Assembly: GCA_016191165.1 (NCBI GenBank)
Contig: JACPPF010000167.1
Coordinates: 1 to 51,672, forward strand
Direction: 5' to 3'
Source of the DNA: Planctomycetota bacterium
GTDB lineage: Bacteria; Planctomycetota; Planctomycetia; Gemmatales; Gemmataceae
DNA: 51,672 nt
Under the pieces are notes generated by a model that searched no databases, was not told where the DNA came from, and worked only from the letters and a program-made list of their open reading frames with translations. A program made the position numbers and the translations under genes. Below are positions 14,510 through 22,320 of this stretch, piece after piece (within the stretch, counting starts at the first letter, position 1; every line of letters starts with the position of its first letter).

Positions 14510-15661
14510 TCAGGCCGCGGCGCGGCGAGCCATTTTCCCGGCTGCTTCAAAGAAGGCCGCCAGGCAACGCACCACACGTTCCCGTTGAGCGTTGGGCAGT
14601 TCGGGATACATCGGCAGGGCCAGCGATTCCAGGGCGGCACGTTCGCTCTCGGGAAAATCGCCGACCTTGTGGCCCAGGTTCTCGAAGCATTCCTGCAAGT
14701 GCATGGGCACCGGGTAGTAGACCTCGGTCGTGATCTTGTCCTTCTTCAGGAACTCGCGGACATTGTCGCGGTCGGCACAGCGGATGACGTATTGATTGAA
14801 GATGTGCCGCGATTGCAGAATCTTTGGCGCCTCGACAAGCCGGCTGAGTCCGTACTTCGCAAGGGTCGCGGTGTAGAAGGCTGCGCCCTGCTGACGGGCT
14901 TGCGACCAGGTTTCAAGATGCTTGAGTTTCACGCGCAACACGGCGGCGTGAATCGAATCGAGGCGGAAGTTCCCGCCGACGACCTTGTGATAGTATTTCG
15001 GGTGCGAGCCATGCCCGCGCAGCAGCCGAAGTTTGTCGGCCAGGGTCTTGTCCTGAGTGACGACGGCGCCGCCGTCCCCCATGCAGCCGAGGTTCTTGGA
15101 CGGAAAGAACGAATAGCAGCCGACGGTTCCCATCGACCCGGCGCGGCGGCCCTTGTATTCGGAGCCAATGGCCTGGGCAGCGTCCTCGATCACCGCGAGT
15201 TTGTGTTTCTTCGCCAGGTCCAGGATCGGATCCATCTCGGCACACTGTCCGAACAGGTGCACCGGCATGATCGCCCTTGTCCGAGGCGTGATCTTCGCCG
15301 CGATGCCCCGCGGATCGATGTTGAACGTGACCGGGTCGATATCGACAAACACCGGCTTCGCGCCGACGCGGACGATCGCCCCGGCCGTGGCGAAAAACGT
15401 ATACGGCGTCGTGATGACTTCATCGCCCCAGCCGATGTCCAGGGCCATCAAGGAAACCAACAGCGCATCCGACCCCGACGACACGCCGATACAATGATTG
15501 GCCTGGCAATACTCGGCGATTTCCTTCTCCATCGCCTCGACATCGGGGCCGTTGATATACTGCATCGACTCGACGACACCCATGACGGCCGCATCGAGTT
15601 CCGGCTTGAGTGTCTGGTATTGAGCTCGCAGATCGAGCATCGGGATCGTGTTGTTCTCCAT
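14510..15661 (-). CDS. wbpE: DegT/DnrJ/EryC1/StrS aminotransferase (WbpE-like)
   Basis: 383 residues from ATG 15661, preceded by GGAGGAGG. It opens IPMLDLRAQYQTLKPELDAAV, the classic start of sugar-nucleotide aminotransferases. PLP-site features are present: GVSSGSDALLVSLMAL, VIEDAAQAIGSEYKGRRAGSMG, and SFFPSKNLGCMGDGG with the Schiff-base lysine. In the WbpA-B-E-D pathway this enzyme transfers an amino group to the 3-keto sugar produced by WbpB. The gene is 62 bp downstream of the WbpB-like gene, in line with the operon. The C-terminus ends in an Ala/Arg tail. Confidence 0.9.
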   Translation of the reverse strand: MENNTIPMLDLRAQYQTLKPELDAAVMGVVESMQYINGPDVEAMEKEIAEYCQANHCIGVSSGSDALLVSLMALDIGWGDEVITTPYTFFATAGAIVRVGAKPVFVDIDPVTFNIDPRGIAAKITPRTRAIMPVHLFGQCAEMDPILDLAKKHKLAVIEDAAQAIGSEYKGRRAGSMGTVGCYSFFPSKNLGCMGDGGAVVTQDKTLADKLRLLRGHGSHPKYYHKVVGGNFRLDSIHAAVLRVKLKHLETWSQARQQGAAFYTATLAKYGLSRLVEAPKILQSRHIFNQYVIRCADRDNVREFLKKDKITTEVYYPVPMHLQECFENLGHKVGDFPESERAALESLALPMYPELPNAQRERVVRCLAAFFEAAGKMARRAAA

Positions 15662-15723
15662 GGCCTCCTCCGTGAGTTTCCTTATTTGATTTCGTTTAGC
15701 CCCCGCGTGGCGCCTTGCCAATG

Positions 15724-16734
15724 CTAGGCCGCAAGCGGTTGGGCCGCGCGCGGAATCGACACGACGATCCCCCCTTGATCAAGCGAGCGCTGCCCGTATT
15801 CCAGGACGGACACGACCTGAGCGCCGGATTCACCATCGGAAATCGGCCTCGCGCCGGTGCGAATGCAATCGACAAAATGCTGTGCCTCCACCGCCAGCGG
15901 CTCGCCCCCGTCTGGGATCGGTGTCGTCGTGTCGCCCTGCCGCAGCGTGATGAACCCGTCAGACTTCTGAAATCCCTTGTCCAATACCATCAGTTTCGTC
16001 TCCGCGGCGTCGTCGAAGATCGCCATCTTGCGCGAGCCGACCACGACCAGCTTGCGGCTCTTTTGCGGGTCAAGCCAGCTCACATGCACGTGCGCCAGTC
16101 GGCCGCCGGGATACTCGAGCGCGGCGAAGACCACGTCGGCGACATTGGCGTTCACAATGTTCTGGCCGCGGCATTGAACCGAGACCGGTGCGGCGCCAAG
16201 AAGTCGATTGGCCACGGAGATGTCATGCGGCGCCAGGGACCACCAGGCATTTTCATCGGCACGAATCGTCCCCAGGTTGAGCCTTTGTTGATACAGATAG
16301 TACACCTCCCCCAGTTCGCCCGTCTCGATCATCTTGCGAATGTGGCGAATGATCGGGTGGTATTCGAGAAGGTGTCCGACCATCAAGACGCGATGGGTCC
16401 GCCGCGCCAGGTCGGTCAAGATGATCGCGTCCTTGGTGGTGAGGGTCATCGGCTTCTCGACCATCACGTGCTTGCCGGCGGTCAGGGCGCGGTGCGCGAC
16501 ATCGAAATGGGTGGGAGCGATGGTGGCGATGACGATGCCATCGAGCGTCGAATCGCCGAGAAGATCGTCCAGGCGCGTCGTGGTTTGCACCTGGGGGAAC
16601 TGCTGGCGAATCTTGTCCAGCGAGGTGGGGCTTACGTCGCAAACCCAGCGCAACTGCGTTCCTGGAAGTTGAGCGAGCGTGCGGATCCAGTTGCCTCCCC
16701 AGCGACCGGCCCCGATCATTCCGATGGTTGTCAT
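15724..16734 (-). CDS. wbpB: Gfo/Idh/MocA family sugar-nucleotide 3-dehydrogenase (WbpB-like)
   Basis: 336 residues from ATG 16734. The frame is open farther upstream, but those codons lie in the palindrome at 16752-16832, so the ATG that begins MTTIGMIGAGRWGGNW is the true start. NAD-binding GAGRWGGN, the EKPMTLT motif with the catalytic lysine, and the LLEYHPIIRHIRKMI segment identify the family. In P. aeruginosa WbpB oxidises C3 of UDP-GlcNAcA and works together with WbpE; the neighbourhood suggests the same job. The reading frame ends at 15724, close to the WbpE start. Confidence 0.88.
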   Translation of the reverse strand: MTTIGMIGAGRWGGNWIRTLAQLPGTQLRWVCDVSPTSLDKIRQQFPQVQTTTRLDDLLGDSTLDGIVIATIAPTHFDVAHRALTAGKHVMVEKPMTLTTKDAIILTDLARRTHRVLMVGHLLEYHPIIRHIRKMIETGELGEVYYLYQQRLNLGTIRADENAWWSLAPHDISVANRLLGAAPVSVQCRGQNIVNANVADVVFAALEYPGGRLAHVHVSWLDPQKSRKLVVVGSRKMAIFDDAAETKLMVLDKGFQKSDGFITLRQGDTTTPIPDGGEPLAVEAQHFVDCIRTGARPISDGESGAQVVSVLEYGQRSLDQGGIVVSIPRAAQPLAA

Positions 16735-16751
16735 GTACCTGTTTTCCGGGC

Positions 16752-16832
16752 AAGCCCAGGGGTGAGCGCAGCGAACCCCTGGGATCGGATTGGTGGCATC
16801 CCAGGGGTTCGCTGCGCTCACCCCTGGGCTTC
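16752..16832. repeat. Long palindrome of the CCCAGGGGTGAGCGCAGCG family (copy 1)
   Basis: AAGCCCAGGGGTGAGCGCAG (from 16752, arm to 16783) is mirrored at 16799-16832 by CTGCGCTCACCCCTGGGCTT, a stem of about 32 bp with a 15-base loop. It sits exactly between the WbpD-like stop and the WbpB-like start. Further copies lie at 37376-37428 and 39213-39292. Confidence 0.85.
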
Positions 16833-16841
16833 CAACAAATA

Positions 16842-17459
16842 TCACGCCGCCTTGGGAAGCGGCGAGGCTTCATCCAAATCGAGGCAGCGCAGCACGCCCT
16901 CCTGAACTTCCTGGTAGTGCAATCCGCTGTACGGGCACGTCATCACGCCGGCGGCATCCGGCTCGCCCAGGCGATAGCCGTGCCGGCTCATCCAGCCCAC
17001 GCGCCGCGCCGGCACGCCAACCATCAGGGCGTACTCGGGCACGTCCTTGGTCACGACCGCGCCCGCGCCGATGAAGGCGTAGCGGCCAATCGTCGAGCCG
17101 CACACGATGGTGGCATTGGCGCCGACCGAGGCCCCCTTGCGAATAATGGTTTTCTCGTACATATGCCGGCGCACGATCTCGCTGCGCGGATTGACGATGT
17201 TCGTCAGCACGCACGACGGGCCGAGGAAGACGTCGTCCTCGATGATGGCGCCGGTGTAAAGCGCGACGTTGTTCTGAATTTTGACGTTGTTGCCGATCTC
17301 GACGTGGCTCGACACCAGGACGTTTTGGCCCAGGTTGCAGTTCTTGCCGATCTTGGCATGAGGCATGACGTGGCAGAAATGCCAGATCCTCGTGCCTTCG
17401 CCAATTTCACAGGGAATATCGACAAACGACGACGAGTGGACAAAATAGGTGGTTTCCAA
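16842..17459 (-). CDS. wbpD: Left-handed beta-helix N-acetyltransferase (WbpD-like)
   Basis: 205 residues from TTG 17459, chosen because GAGAGG lies seven bases upstream and the protein then opens at the first hexapeptide turn (YFVHSSSFVDIPCEIGEGTRIWHFCHV); no ATG is near. Hexapeptide repeats follow: IGKNCNLGQNVLVSSHVEIG, IQNNVALYTGAIIEDDVFLG, and KGASVGANATIVCGSTIG, then AFIGAGAVVTKDVPEYALMV with the usual VGVPARRVGW end. A C-terminal zinc-like segment GVMTCPYSGLHYQ follows. WbpD acetylates the 3-amino group of UDP-GlcNAc(3NH2)A. First gene of the minus-strand cluster, transcribed divergently from the gene at 17717. Confidence 0.88.
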   Translation of the reverse strand: METTYFVHSSSFVDIPCEIGEGTRIWHFCHVMPHAKIGKNCNLGQNVLVSSHVEIGNNVKIQNNVALYTGAIIEDDVFLGPSCVLTNIVNPRSEIVRRHMYEKTIIRKGASVGANATIVCGSTIGRYAFIGAGAVVTKDVPEYALMVGVPARRVGWMSRHGYRLGEPDAAGVMTCPYSGLHYQEVQEGVLRCLDLDEASPLPKAA

Positions 17460-17716
17460 GGCGGGACCTCTCTTCCTTGAGATTGCGCACGGGTAACGCC
17501 AATCGGCCAGCGGTTCAGGGTGTGCAAGCGGTGATACCATGCCGGGTTTCGCGAATCAACGTGAGATTGCGAAGAAAAGCGGTGAATTACCCGGTCCGAG
17601 GAGCGGACCTGTCATTTTCGCCATCGCTCAAAAAAAAACCTGTCACAAGAAACGAAAACGCCGTTTGGGAAGACAGGACATGGTCGAAACACGCAGATTT
17701 TTTTGGAGGAGTCAGC

Positions 17717-18805
17717 ATGTATCGCAATCTGTTTCTTGCGGGCGTCATGGTTTTTCTGACGGCGTTCTCGGCGTCCGCACAGCCGGCCGAGGCGGCGGGT
17801 GGCGGGGACTCGGGGGCCGCCGTCCCGCTGGCTGACATTCTGGCGTCGCTCACGCCCGGGCAGCGTGTCGCGTTTACCGAGATCAGGGGGGCCAGCGAGG
17901 CCGCCGGCGCCGCTCAAAACAGGGCCGATCAGCTCCAGGAAGACCTTTCCCGCAACGACGGCGAAATGGTCCGGCTGCGTAATGGGCTGAATCGACCGCA
18001 ACAACCCAGTGAGACTCCTCAACAGTTCGCCGACCGACAGAAAAGGGAGACACGCCGCTTCAACGATTTGGTGAACAAGATCCTGCCGGCGCTACGCGCG
18101 TCCCTGCCCCAGGCGCAGCGCGAGGCCCAGGCGGCCCAAACGCACTTGCGCGAAACTCGGCAGCGGCATCGCAACATTTCGCTGCCTCCGGCCGCCAATC
18201 AATATCTTGAATCCCTCGCGCGCCCGATCGCGCGCGTGCGTTTCGGCGACCGTCCCACGCAGGTCGAGGCGGGCCGGGCGGTCAGCAATCCGGGTGGTGT
18301 CTTCGATGGCAGCGTTCCGCGTGCGCCGTTGGGGCCTGTCGCCAACCCGACTGGGCCGCGCGACCCGTTTCCGCGCGACGCCACCAGCAATCCTCCGCCG
18401 CAAAAGGGAATCTCTGCTGCGGCGAAAAAGCGAATCGATGACGAGGTGTTCTACAGGAACCTTCAAAGACAGCAGGATCTCGATTCAATCAAGCGCGAAG
18501 AGACCAACATTCGAGACGCGGTGCAAGCCCATTTTCGCCTGCTGGTCTCGCTCAAGGAACGAGACCGAATCCTCGGCGACCTCATTCGGGAACACAACAA
18601 CGATCCGCGGCGCTACAAACCCGAATGGAAGGCTTTTTACAATGGCCGCAAGGTGGGCCTGAATGTTCGGCAAAAAAACCTCAAGTCGGCCTTCCGGATG
18701 TGGAATGAGGAGCGCGACCGGATTGAAGCCCGGCACCGAGCCTACCGGCAGCGCCTTGAGGATTTCAACCGCAAGTGGGCCGCCATGAATTCCTTCAATC
18801 GCTGA
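17717..18805 (+). CDS. Secreted coiled-coil protein, function unknown
   Basis: 362 residues from ATG 17717, directly after GGAGGAG. A signal peptide (MYRNLFLAGVMVFLTAFSASAQ) is followed by a charged, alanine-rich helical region (about 30-190; e.g. ASEAAGAAQNRADQLQEDLS and QRETRRFNDLVNKILPALRA), a Pro/Asn/Gly-rich linker (200-250), and a second Arg/Lys-rich helical region (260-360) ending DFNRKWAAMNSFNR. Coiled coils are likely in both. No family recognised. The frame stays open upstream but without a leader. A structural role outside the cytoplasm is a guess. Confidence 0.75.
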   Translation: MYRNLFLAGVMVFLTAFSASAQPAEAAGGGDSGAAVPLADILASLTPGQRVAFTEIRGASEAAGAAQNRADQLQEDLSRNDGEMVRLRNGLNRPQQPSETPQQFADRQKRETRRFNDLVNKILPALRASLPQAQREAQAAQTHLRETRQRHRNISLPPAANQYLESLARPIARVRFGDRPTQVEAGRAVSNPGGVFDGSVPRAPLGPVANPTGPRDPFPRDATSNPPPQKGISAAAKKRIDDEVFYRNLQRQQDLDSIKREETNIRDAVQAHFRLLVSLKERDRILGDLIREHNNDPRRYKPEWKAFYNGRKVGLNVRQKNLKSAFRMWNEERDRIEARHRAYRQRLEDFNRKWAAMNSFNR

Positions 18806-18825
18806 TCCGCGCCGTGGCATCCCAC

Positions 18826-18886
18826 ACCAGCCCGCAGCGCCGCCAGGATTTGCTTTGAAAAACCCTTGCTCGCGCTGCGGGCTGGT
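18826..18886. repeat. 15-bp-stem palindrome, possible terminator
   Basis: ACCAGCCCGCAGCGC (18826-18840) and GCGCTGCGGGCTGGT (18872-18886) are perfect complements around a 31-base loop, 20 bp past the stop of the coiled-coil protein gene. No T run follows, so it is either a Rho-assisted terminator or another dispersed palindrome. Confidence 0.65.
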
Positions 18887-19003
18887 CCGTATCGTCTTTC
18901 CGGCGCACCCAATCACACCCCACGATTCGGTCACGCTTGTTCGGGCCACGCGGCAATACGCACATCGAGGACGGGACTTTCTTCTTTTTTTTTTGATTTA
19001 TTG

Positions 19004-19031
19004 TTGAAAAAAAAAAAAACGCTGGTAAGAT
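19004..19031 (+). promoter_or_regulatory. Promoter of the cysteine-rich protein operon
   Basis: TTGAAA (19004-19009) and TAAGAT (19026-19031) are 16 bp apart, 38 bp before the ATG at 19070. The region upstream holds a T10 tract and the spacer itself begins with a run of A, which could bend the DNA and act as an UP-like element. Confidence 0.5.
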
Positions 19032-19069
19032 CGGAGGTGTGTGCGGGCGTGACTCGTACGGGAGGCACC

Positions 19070-19924
19070 ATGTTTCCAACCATTCGACCGAAAATCTTGA
19101 TCGCAATTGGTTTGGTGCTCTTTTTGGCCGCTGGGATGAAAGCCATCGGTCGGGAAGTCGAACCTGTGGCGCGGACCGGCATTTTTTCGCTTCAGTTGGT
19201 TCAACTTTTGGTAATTAGCTCCGAGATTGCATTGGCCGTTTGGCTTGTTTCGGGCCTGTTGGAATCCATGGCCTGGATGACAGCAGTGGTTGTTTTCGTT
19301 GGGTTTGCAGGAGTCGCGTTTTACCAGGGGTGGATCGGCCAAGCGTCGTGTGGCTGTCTTGGCAAGGTAAAGGTAAGCCCGTGGATCACGTTGAGCTTCG
19401 ATTTGAGTATACTGGCCGCCCTTGGTATGGTATGCCCACACGGAGAGTTCTTTCGCGCGGACTGGAACCGGTTTCGCGCGGCGATCGCGGCGAGGTTGCT
19501 GCTTGGCGCCGGTTTGGTCGGCCTGGTTCTCATGTCGCTTGCGGGTTTTGGGCATCTCTATTTTGGATCGGTGGAGTCCGCCTACGCCGCGTTAAAAGGC
19601 GAACCGGTCACGATTGAGCCGTTTCTGGTCAATGTTGGAACCTGTCGCAACGCTGAACGCAAGGAATTCACGCTGCGGGTTGTAAACCACACATCGAATC
19701 CCGTGCGGATCGTCGGGCAGTTGCCAGATTGCGCCTGCGAATTACTGACGGAGCTACCGGTTGAGATTCCTGGCCACGGGGCCGTTGAACTGGCGGGCGC
19801 CTTCACCGTCGTCAACAAGCAAGGTCTTTTCGCAAGCAATCAGACGATCTACATGGACGGTCAAAATGAGCTCGGTTTTCTCAGATTCCGCATTTCCGGA
19901 CACGCGATTCGCGCAACAAAATAA
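19070..19924 (+). CDS. MauE/DoxX-like redox membrane protein fused to a DUF1573-like domain
   Basis: 284 residues from ATG 19070 with GGAGG upstream. The N-terminal half has four hydrophobic segments and the MauE-type motif SCGCLGKVKVSPW (C94, C96) between the third and fourth. MauE-like proteins carry redox equivalents or help form disulfides in exported proteins. After a fifth segment (about 165-182) there is an extracytoplasmic domain of about 100 residues, FTLRVVNHTSNPVRIVGQLPDCACELLTELPVEI (two blocks), that resembles DUF1573 (Ig-like, 'SCxCT' motif, here DCAC). It is the first gene of a four-gene run and directly precedes a protein with 20 cysteines, which suggests it supports that protein's folding. 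Confidence 0.8.
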   Translation: MFPTIRPKILIAIGLVLFLAAGMKAIGREVEPVARTGIFSLQLVQLLVISSEIALAVWLVSGLLESMAWMTAVVVFVGFAGVAFYQGWIGQASCGCLGKVKVSPWITLSFDLSILAALGMVCPHGEFFRADWNRFRAAIAARLLLGAGLVGLVLMSLAGFGHLYFGSVESAYAALKGEPVTIEPFLVNVGTCRNAERKEFTLRVVNHTSNPVRIVGQLPDCACELLTELPVEIPGHGAVELAGAFTVVNKQGLFASNQTIYMDGQNELGFLRFRISGHAIRATK

Positions 19925-19970
19925 TGCCATCGCCGCTTGCAATTTAGTCATTCCTTTACGAGGTGCAAAA

Positions 19971-20393
19971 ATGGAAAAAACCCGGGATCGATTGACGTGG
20001 ATTCTGGCAAGCCTGGCCGCGGGGTTCTTCGTGCTCGCCTTTTTGTCGGTTTCGGAGCAAAGAGTCTGGGCCGATGAAGGGACGGACTGCGCGTACAACT
20101 GCATGATGTATTGGGGCGACGACACCGCATATCAGGACTGCCTGAAAAAATGTTGCGAAGGGGCCTGCTCCCTTCCATCAGCTCCGCCCAATTGTTACGA
20201 CAACTGCATGCAAGTCAAAGCGGATTGCATCCCCGGTACTTGTCTGAACCCGCAATGCCATGACGGTGGCAAGTGCAAATACGATGTGATGGTTTGTAGT
20301 CCCGCGATTTGCCTGAAGGAATCCCAGTGCCTGCTATGCAAATGCAAACTCGCTCAATGCGGCCAGGATGAGACCTGCTGGTGCCAGAAGTGA
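19971..20393 (+). CDS. Exported cysteine-rich protein with 20 cysteines
   Basis: 140 residues from ATG 19971 with GAGGTG upstream. A signal peptide (MEKTRDRLTWILASLAAGFF..., cleavage near VWA-DE, about residue 34) leaves about 105 mature residues with 20 cysteines, in clusters such as KKCCEGAC, NCYDNC, LLCKCKLAQC and TCWCQK. The even number suggests ten disulfides in the oxidising periplasm or at the surface. No family recognised; the spacing is unlike known metallothioneins because Asp, Gly and aromatic residues intervene, and it resembles a knottin-like or dehydrogenase-small-subunit style of packing only loosely. The MauE-type protein upstream could be its disulfide partner. Confidence 0.8.
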   Translation: MEKTRDRLTWILASLAAGFFVLAFLSVSEQRVWADEGTDCAYNCMMYWGDDTAYQDCLKKCCEGACSLPSAPPNCYDNCMQVKADCIPGTCLNPQCHDGGKCKYDVMVCSPAICLKESQCLLCKCKLAQCGQDETCWCQK

Positions 20394-20402
20394 ACGGAGA
20401 CC

Positions 20403-21392
20403 ATGAAGGAAGGTTCCATGCCCCGCTCGTTCGTTTCAGTTTTTTTGCTGGTTATTGGCTCGGGCGCCGCCCCGGCCTGCGGCCAGGACATGGACGTAGC
20501 CGGGCAGGTCGGTGAGCACTACAAGAAATACCTGACTCGTTGGAGATCCTGTCAGGCAAAGGCCGAGAAGGTGACGACTAACTATGTGGTGGGAAAAAAG
20601 TTTCAAAAGAGAGAGGAAATCCGGCAAAAAGGCGACTGGAAGCTGCTCCTTTTTGAATACGACGGCCAGGGCAGCTGTTACGCCAAGAATTCCCGATACG
20701 CTTTTGAACTACGAAAAGTCAAGGACATTTGGACCCTCTCCGAGGTTGATCTCAATTTGGCAAATGGCGTTCAGATCGGCTGGATCGCCACGCCTGGAAA
20801 TATGGGCGACGACTTCGGCGGCTTCTGCACGCCATACACCTTCGGCGGGCACGGTATGTTGCCGTACCTTATCAAGCGTCCAGGTTTTACCGTGACAAAA
20901 CAGGAGCGCAAAGCCGGCGATTTGGTGAAGGTTCATTTTCGGGTTGAACCCGATGAGGTTTCCGCAAAAAAAGTAGGCGCTGCGTCCGTGCAGGGTCCGG
21001 GATGGTTCCTGCTGGATCCAAAATCCTATTGGCGGCTTTTGGAGATGGAGCTGCCGTTCCTTGGAGATTCGTTCATCATTCACGCGCGGTATCAATATGA
21101 CATGGACGGCGAATTTCCATTACTCAATCAGCTTGACATGGAATACACCAGCCGACCGGAAAATAAGCTAAAGGGACAGGCCAAATGGACTTTTGCGATT
21201 GAAAAACGAACTCCGTCCGAGGAGGAGTTCAAACTCTCCGCTTTCGGACTGCCCGAACCGACGTTTCCGCGCCGGCCTGGATGGTGGTCCGAGCCGTTTT
21301 TTTGGCTTGTCCTGGTGGGCATAATTTGCCTCGCGTGCGCGTTTTGGATTCGCCGGCGGAAACGAACGCCAGGTCCGGCCGAGAACAACTGA
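20403..21392 (+). CDS. Secreted protein with a C-terminal membrane anchor, function unknown
   Basis: 329 residues from ATG 20403 (GGAG four bases before); ATG 20418 after GGAAGG is an equally good start and gives a neater signal peptide (MPRSFVSVFLLVIGSGAAPACG). The mature part begins HYKKYLTRWRSCQAKAEKVTTNYVVGKKFQKREE and continues with beta-rich stretches such as WKLLLFEYDGQGSCYAKNSR, loosely like a lipoprotein-carrier or 'outer-membrane lipoprotein-sorting' fold. Near the C-terminus a single hydrophobic helix (PFFWLVLVGIICLACAFWI) and an RRRKR stop-transfer tail anchor it in the membrane. Third gene of the operon, 9 bp after the cysteine-rich gene. Role unknown. Confidence 0.75.
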   Translation: MKEGSMPRSFVSVFLLVIGSGAAPACGQDMDVAGQVGEHYKKYLTRWRSCQAKAEKVTTNYVVGKKFQKREEIRQKGDWKLLLFEYDGQGSCYAKNSRYAFELRKVKDIWTLSEVDLNLANGVQIGWIATPGNMGDDFGGFCTPYTFGGHGMLPYLIKRPGFTVTKQERKAGDLVKVHFRVEPDEVSAKKVGAASVQGPGWFLLDPKSYWRLLEMELPFLGDSFIIHARYQYDMDGEFPLLNQLDMEYTSRPENKLKGQAKWTFAIEKRTPSEEEFKLSAFGLPEPTFPRRPGWWSEPFFWLVLVGIICLACAFWIRRRKRTPGPAENN

Positions 21393-21409
21393 ATACCGGG
21401 AGAATTCGC

Positions 21410-22312
21410 GTGTCCACTCAAATGAGATTGAGACGCGGGCGATTCGCCTTCTCAATAATCGAACTCCTGGTTGTCATCGGGATCATCGCGCTGTTGCTCG
21501 CGCTGGCAATCCCCGCCACTCAGCGGGTACGGGAAGCGGCCTCGCGTTTACAATGTGCAAACAATCTAAGGCAAATCGGGTTGGCGCTTCATCAGCTTCA
21601 CGACGCCGAGCGAGTTTTGCCAGCGGGCGTTTGCTCGCCTAACACGCCGACACCGTACAGGAGTTGGCACGTACGGCTTCTCCCCTATCTGGATCAGGCG
21701 GGGCTTTGGCAATCGTCGCAGGACGCCTATCAAATCACCCGTCGCCCGTTTCAAAATCCGCCCCATATCGGACTAGCCACGATCATCCCCGTGTTCGCGT
21801 GTCCGACCGACGGCCGGACGCTTGAGGTCCAACATGCGGCCCGGGATAATCTCAATGTCGCGCTGACCAGTTATCTGGGCGTGTCCGGCACGAATCTGTA
21901 CTCCCATGACGGTATTTTCTTCCCCGATTCGCGCATTCGGATTGCGGACGTGATCGATGGCACAAGCCAAACGGTCATGGTTGGTGAACGTCCACCAAGC
22001 AACGACAATCAATTCGGCTGGTGGTACGCTGGGCGCGGCCAGTTCTCAACCGGCTCCTGCGACATGCTCCTCGGCGCTTTGGAGGTCAACATTCTTAGTC
22101 CAACGATTGCGCCATGCCCGCAAACCGGCCATGTGTTTGGCCCTGGGAACCTTTGGGACCCATGTTCCATGTTCCATTTCTGGAGCCTCCACCCGCCTGG
22201 CGCGCATTTTCTGTTCGCGGACGTCTCCGTGCGAATGATCACCTATTCTGGCGGTTCCATTCTTCCAAAATTGGCCACCCGTGCCGGCGACGAGGTTGTC
22301 TCCTTGGAATGA
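21410..22312 (+). CDS. DUF1559 family protein with prepilin-like N-terminus
   Basis: 300 residues from GTG 21410, preceded by GGGAGA; ATG 21422 is an alternative. The type IV pilin-like methylation motif is RFAFSIIELLVVIGIIALLL (A13|F14, E18), followed by REAASRLQCANNLRQIGLALHQLHDA, the DUF1559 hallmark, YRSWHVRLLPYLDQAGLW, an FACPTDG block, a TSYLGVSGTN block, and the closing WSLHPPGAHFLFADVSVRMI. DUF1559 proteins are greatly expanded in planctomycetes and are thought to be pseudopilin-like surface or secretion components. The gene ends the operon that includes the cysteine-rich protein. It converges with the M61 peptidase gene, 8 bp between stops. Confidence 0.92.
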   Translation: MSTQMRLRRGRFAFSIIELLVVIGIIALLLALAIPATQRVREAASRLQCANNLRQIGLALHQLHDAERVLPAGVCSPNTPTPYRSWHVRLLPYLDQAGLWQSSQDAYQITRRPFQNPPHIGLATIIPVFACPTDGRTLEVQHAARDNLNVALTSYLGVSGTNLYSHDGIFFPDSRIRIADVIDGTSQTVMVGERPPSNDNQFGWWYAGRGQFSTGSCDMLLGALEVNILSPTIAPCPQTGHVFGPGNLWDPCSMFHFWSLHPPGAHFLFADVSVRMITYSGGSILPKLATRAGDEVVSLE

Positions 22313-22320
22313 TCCGGCAT

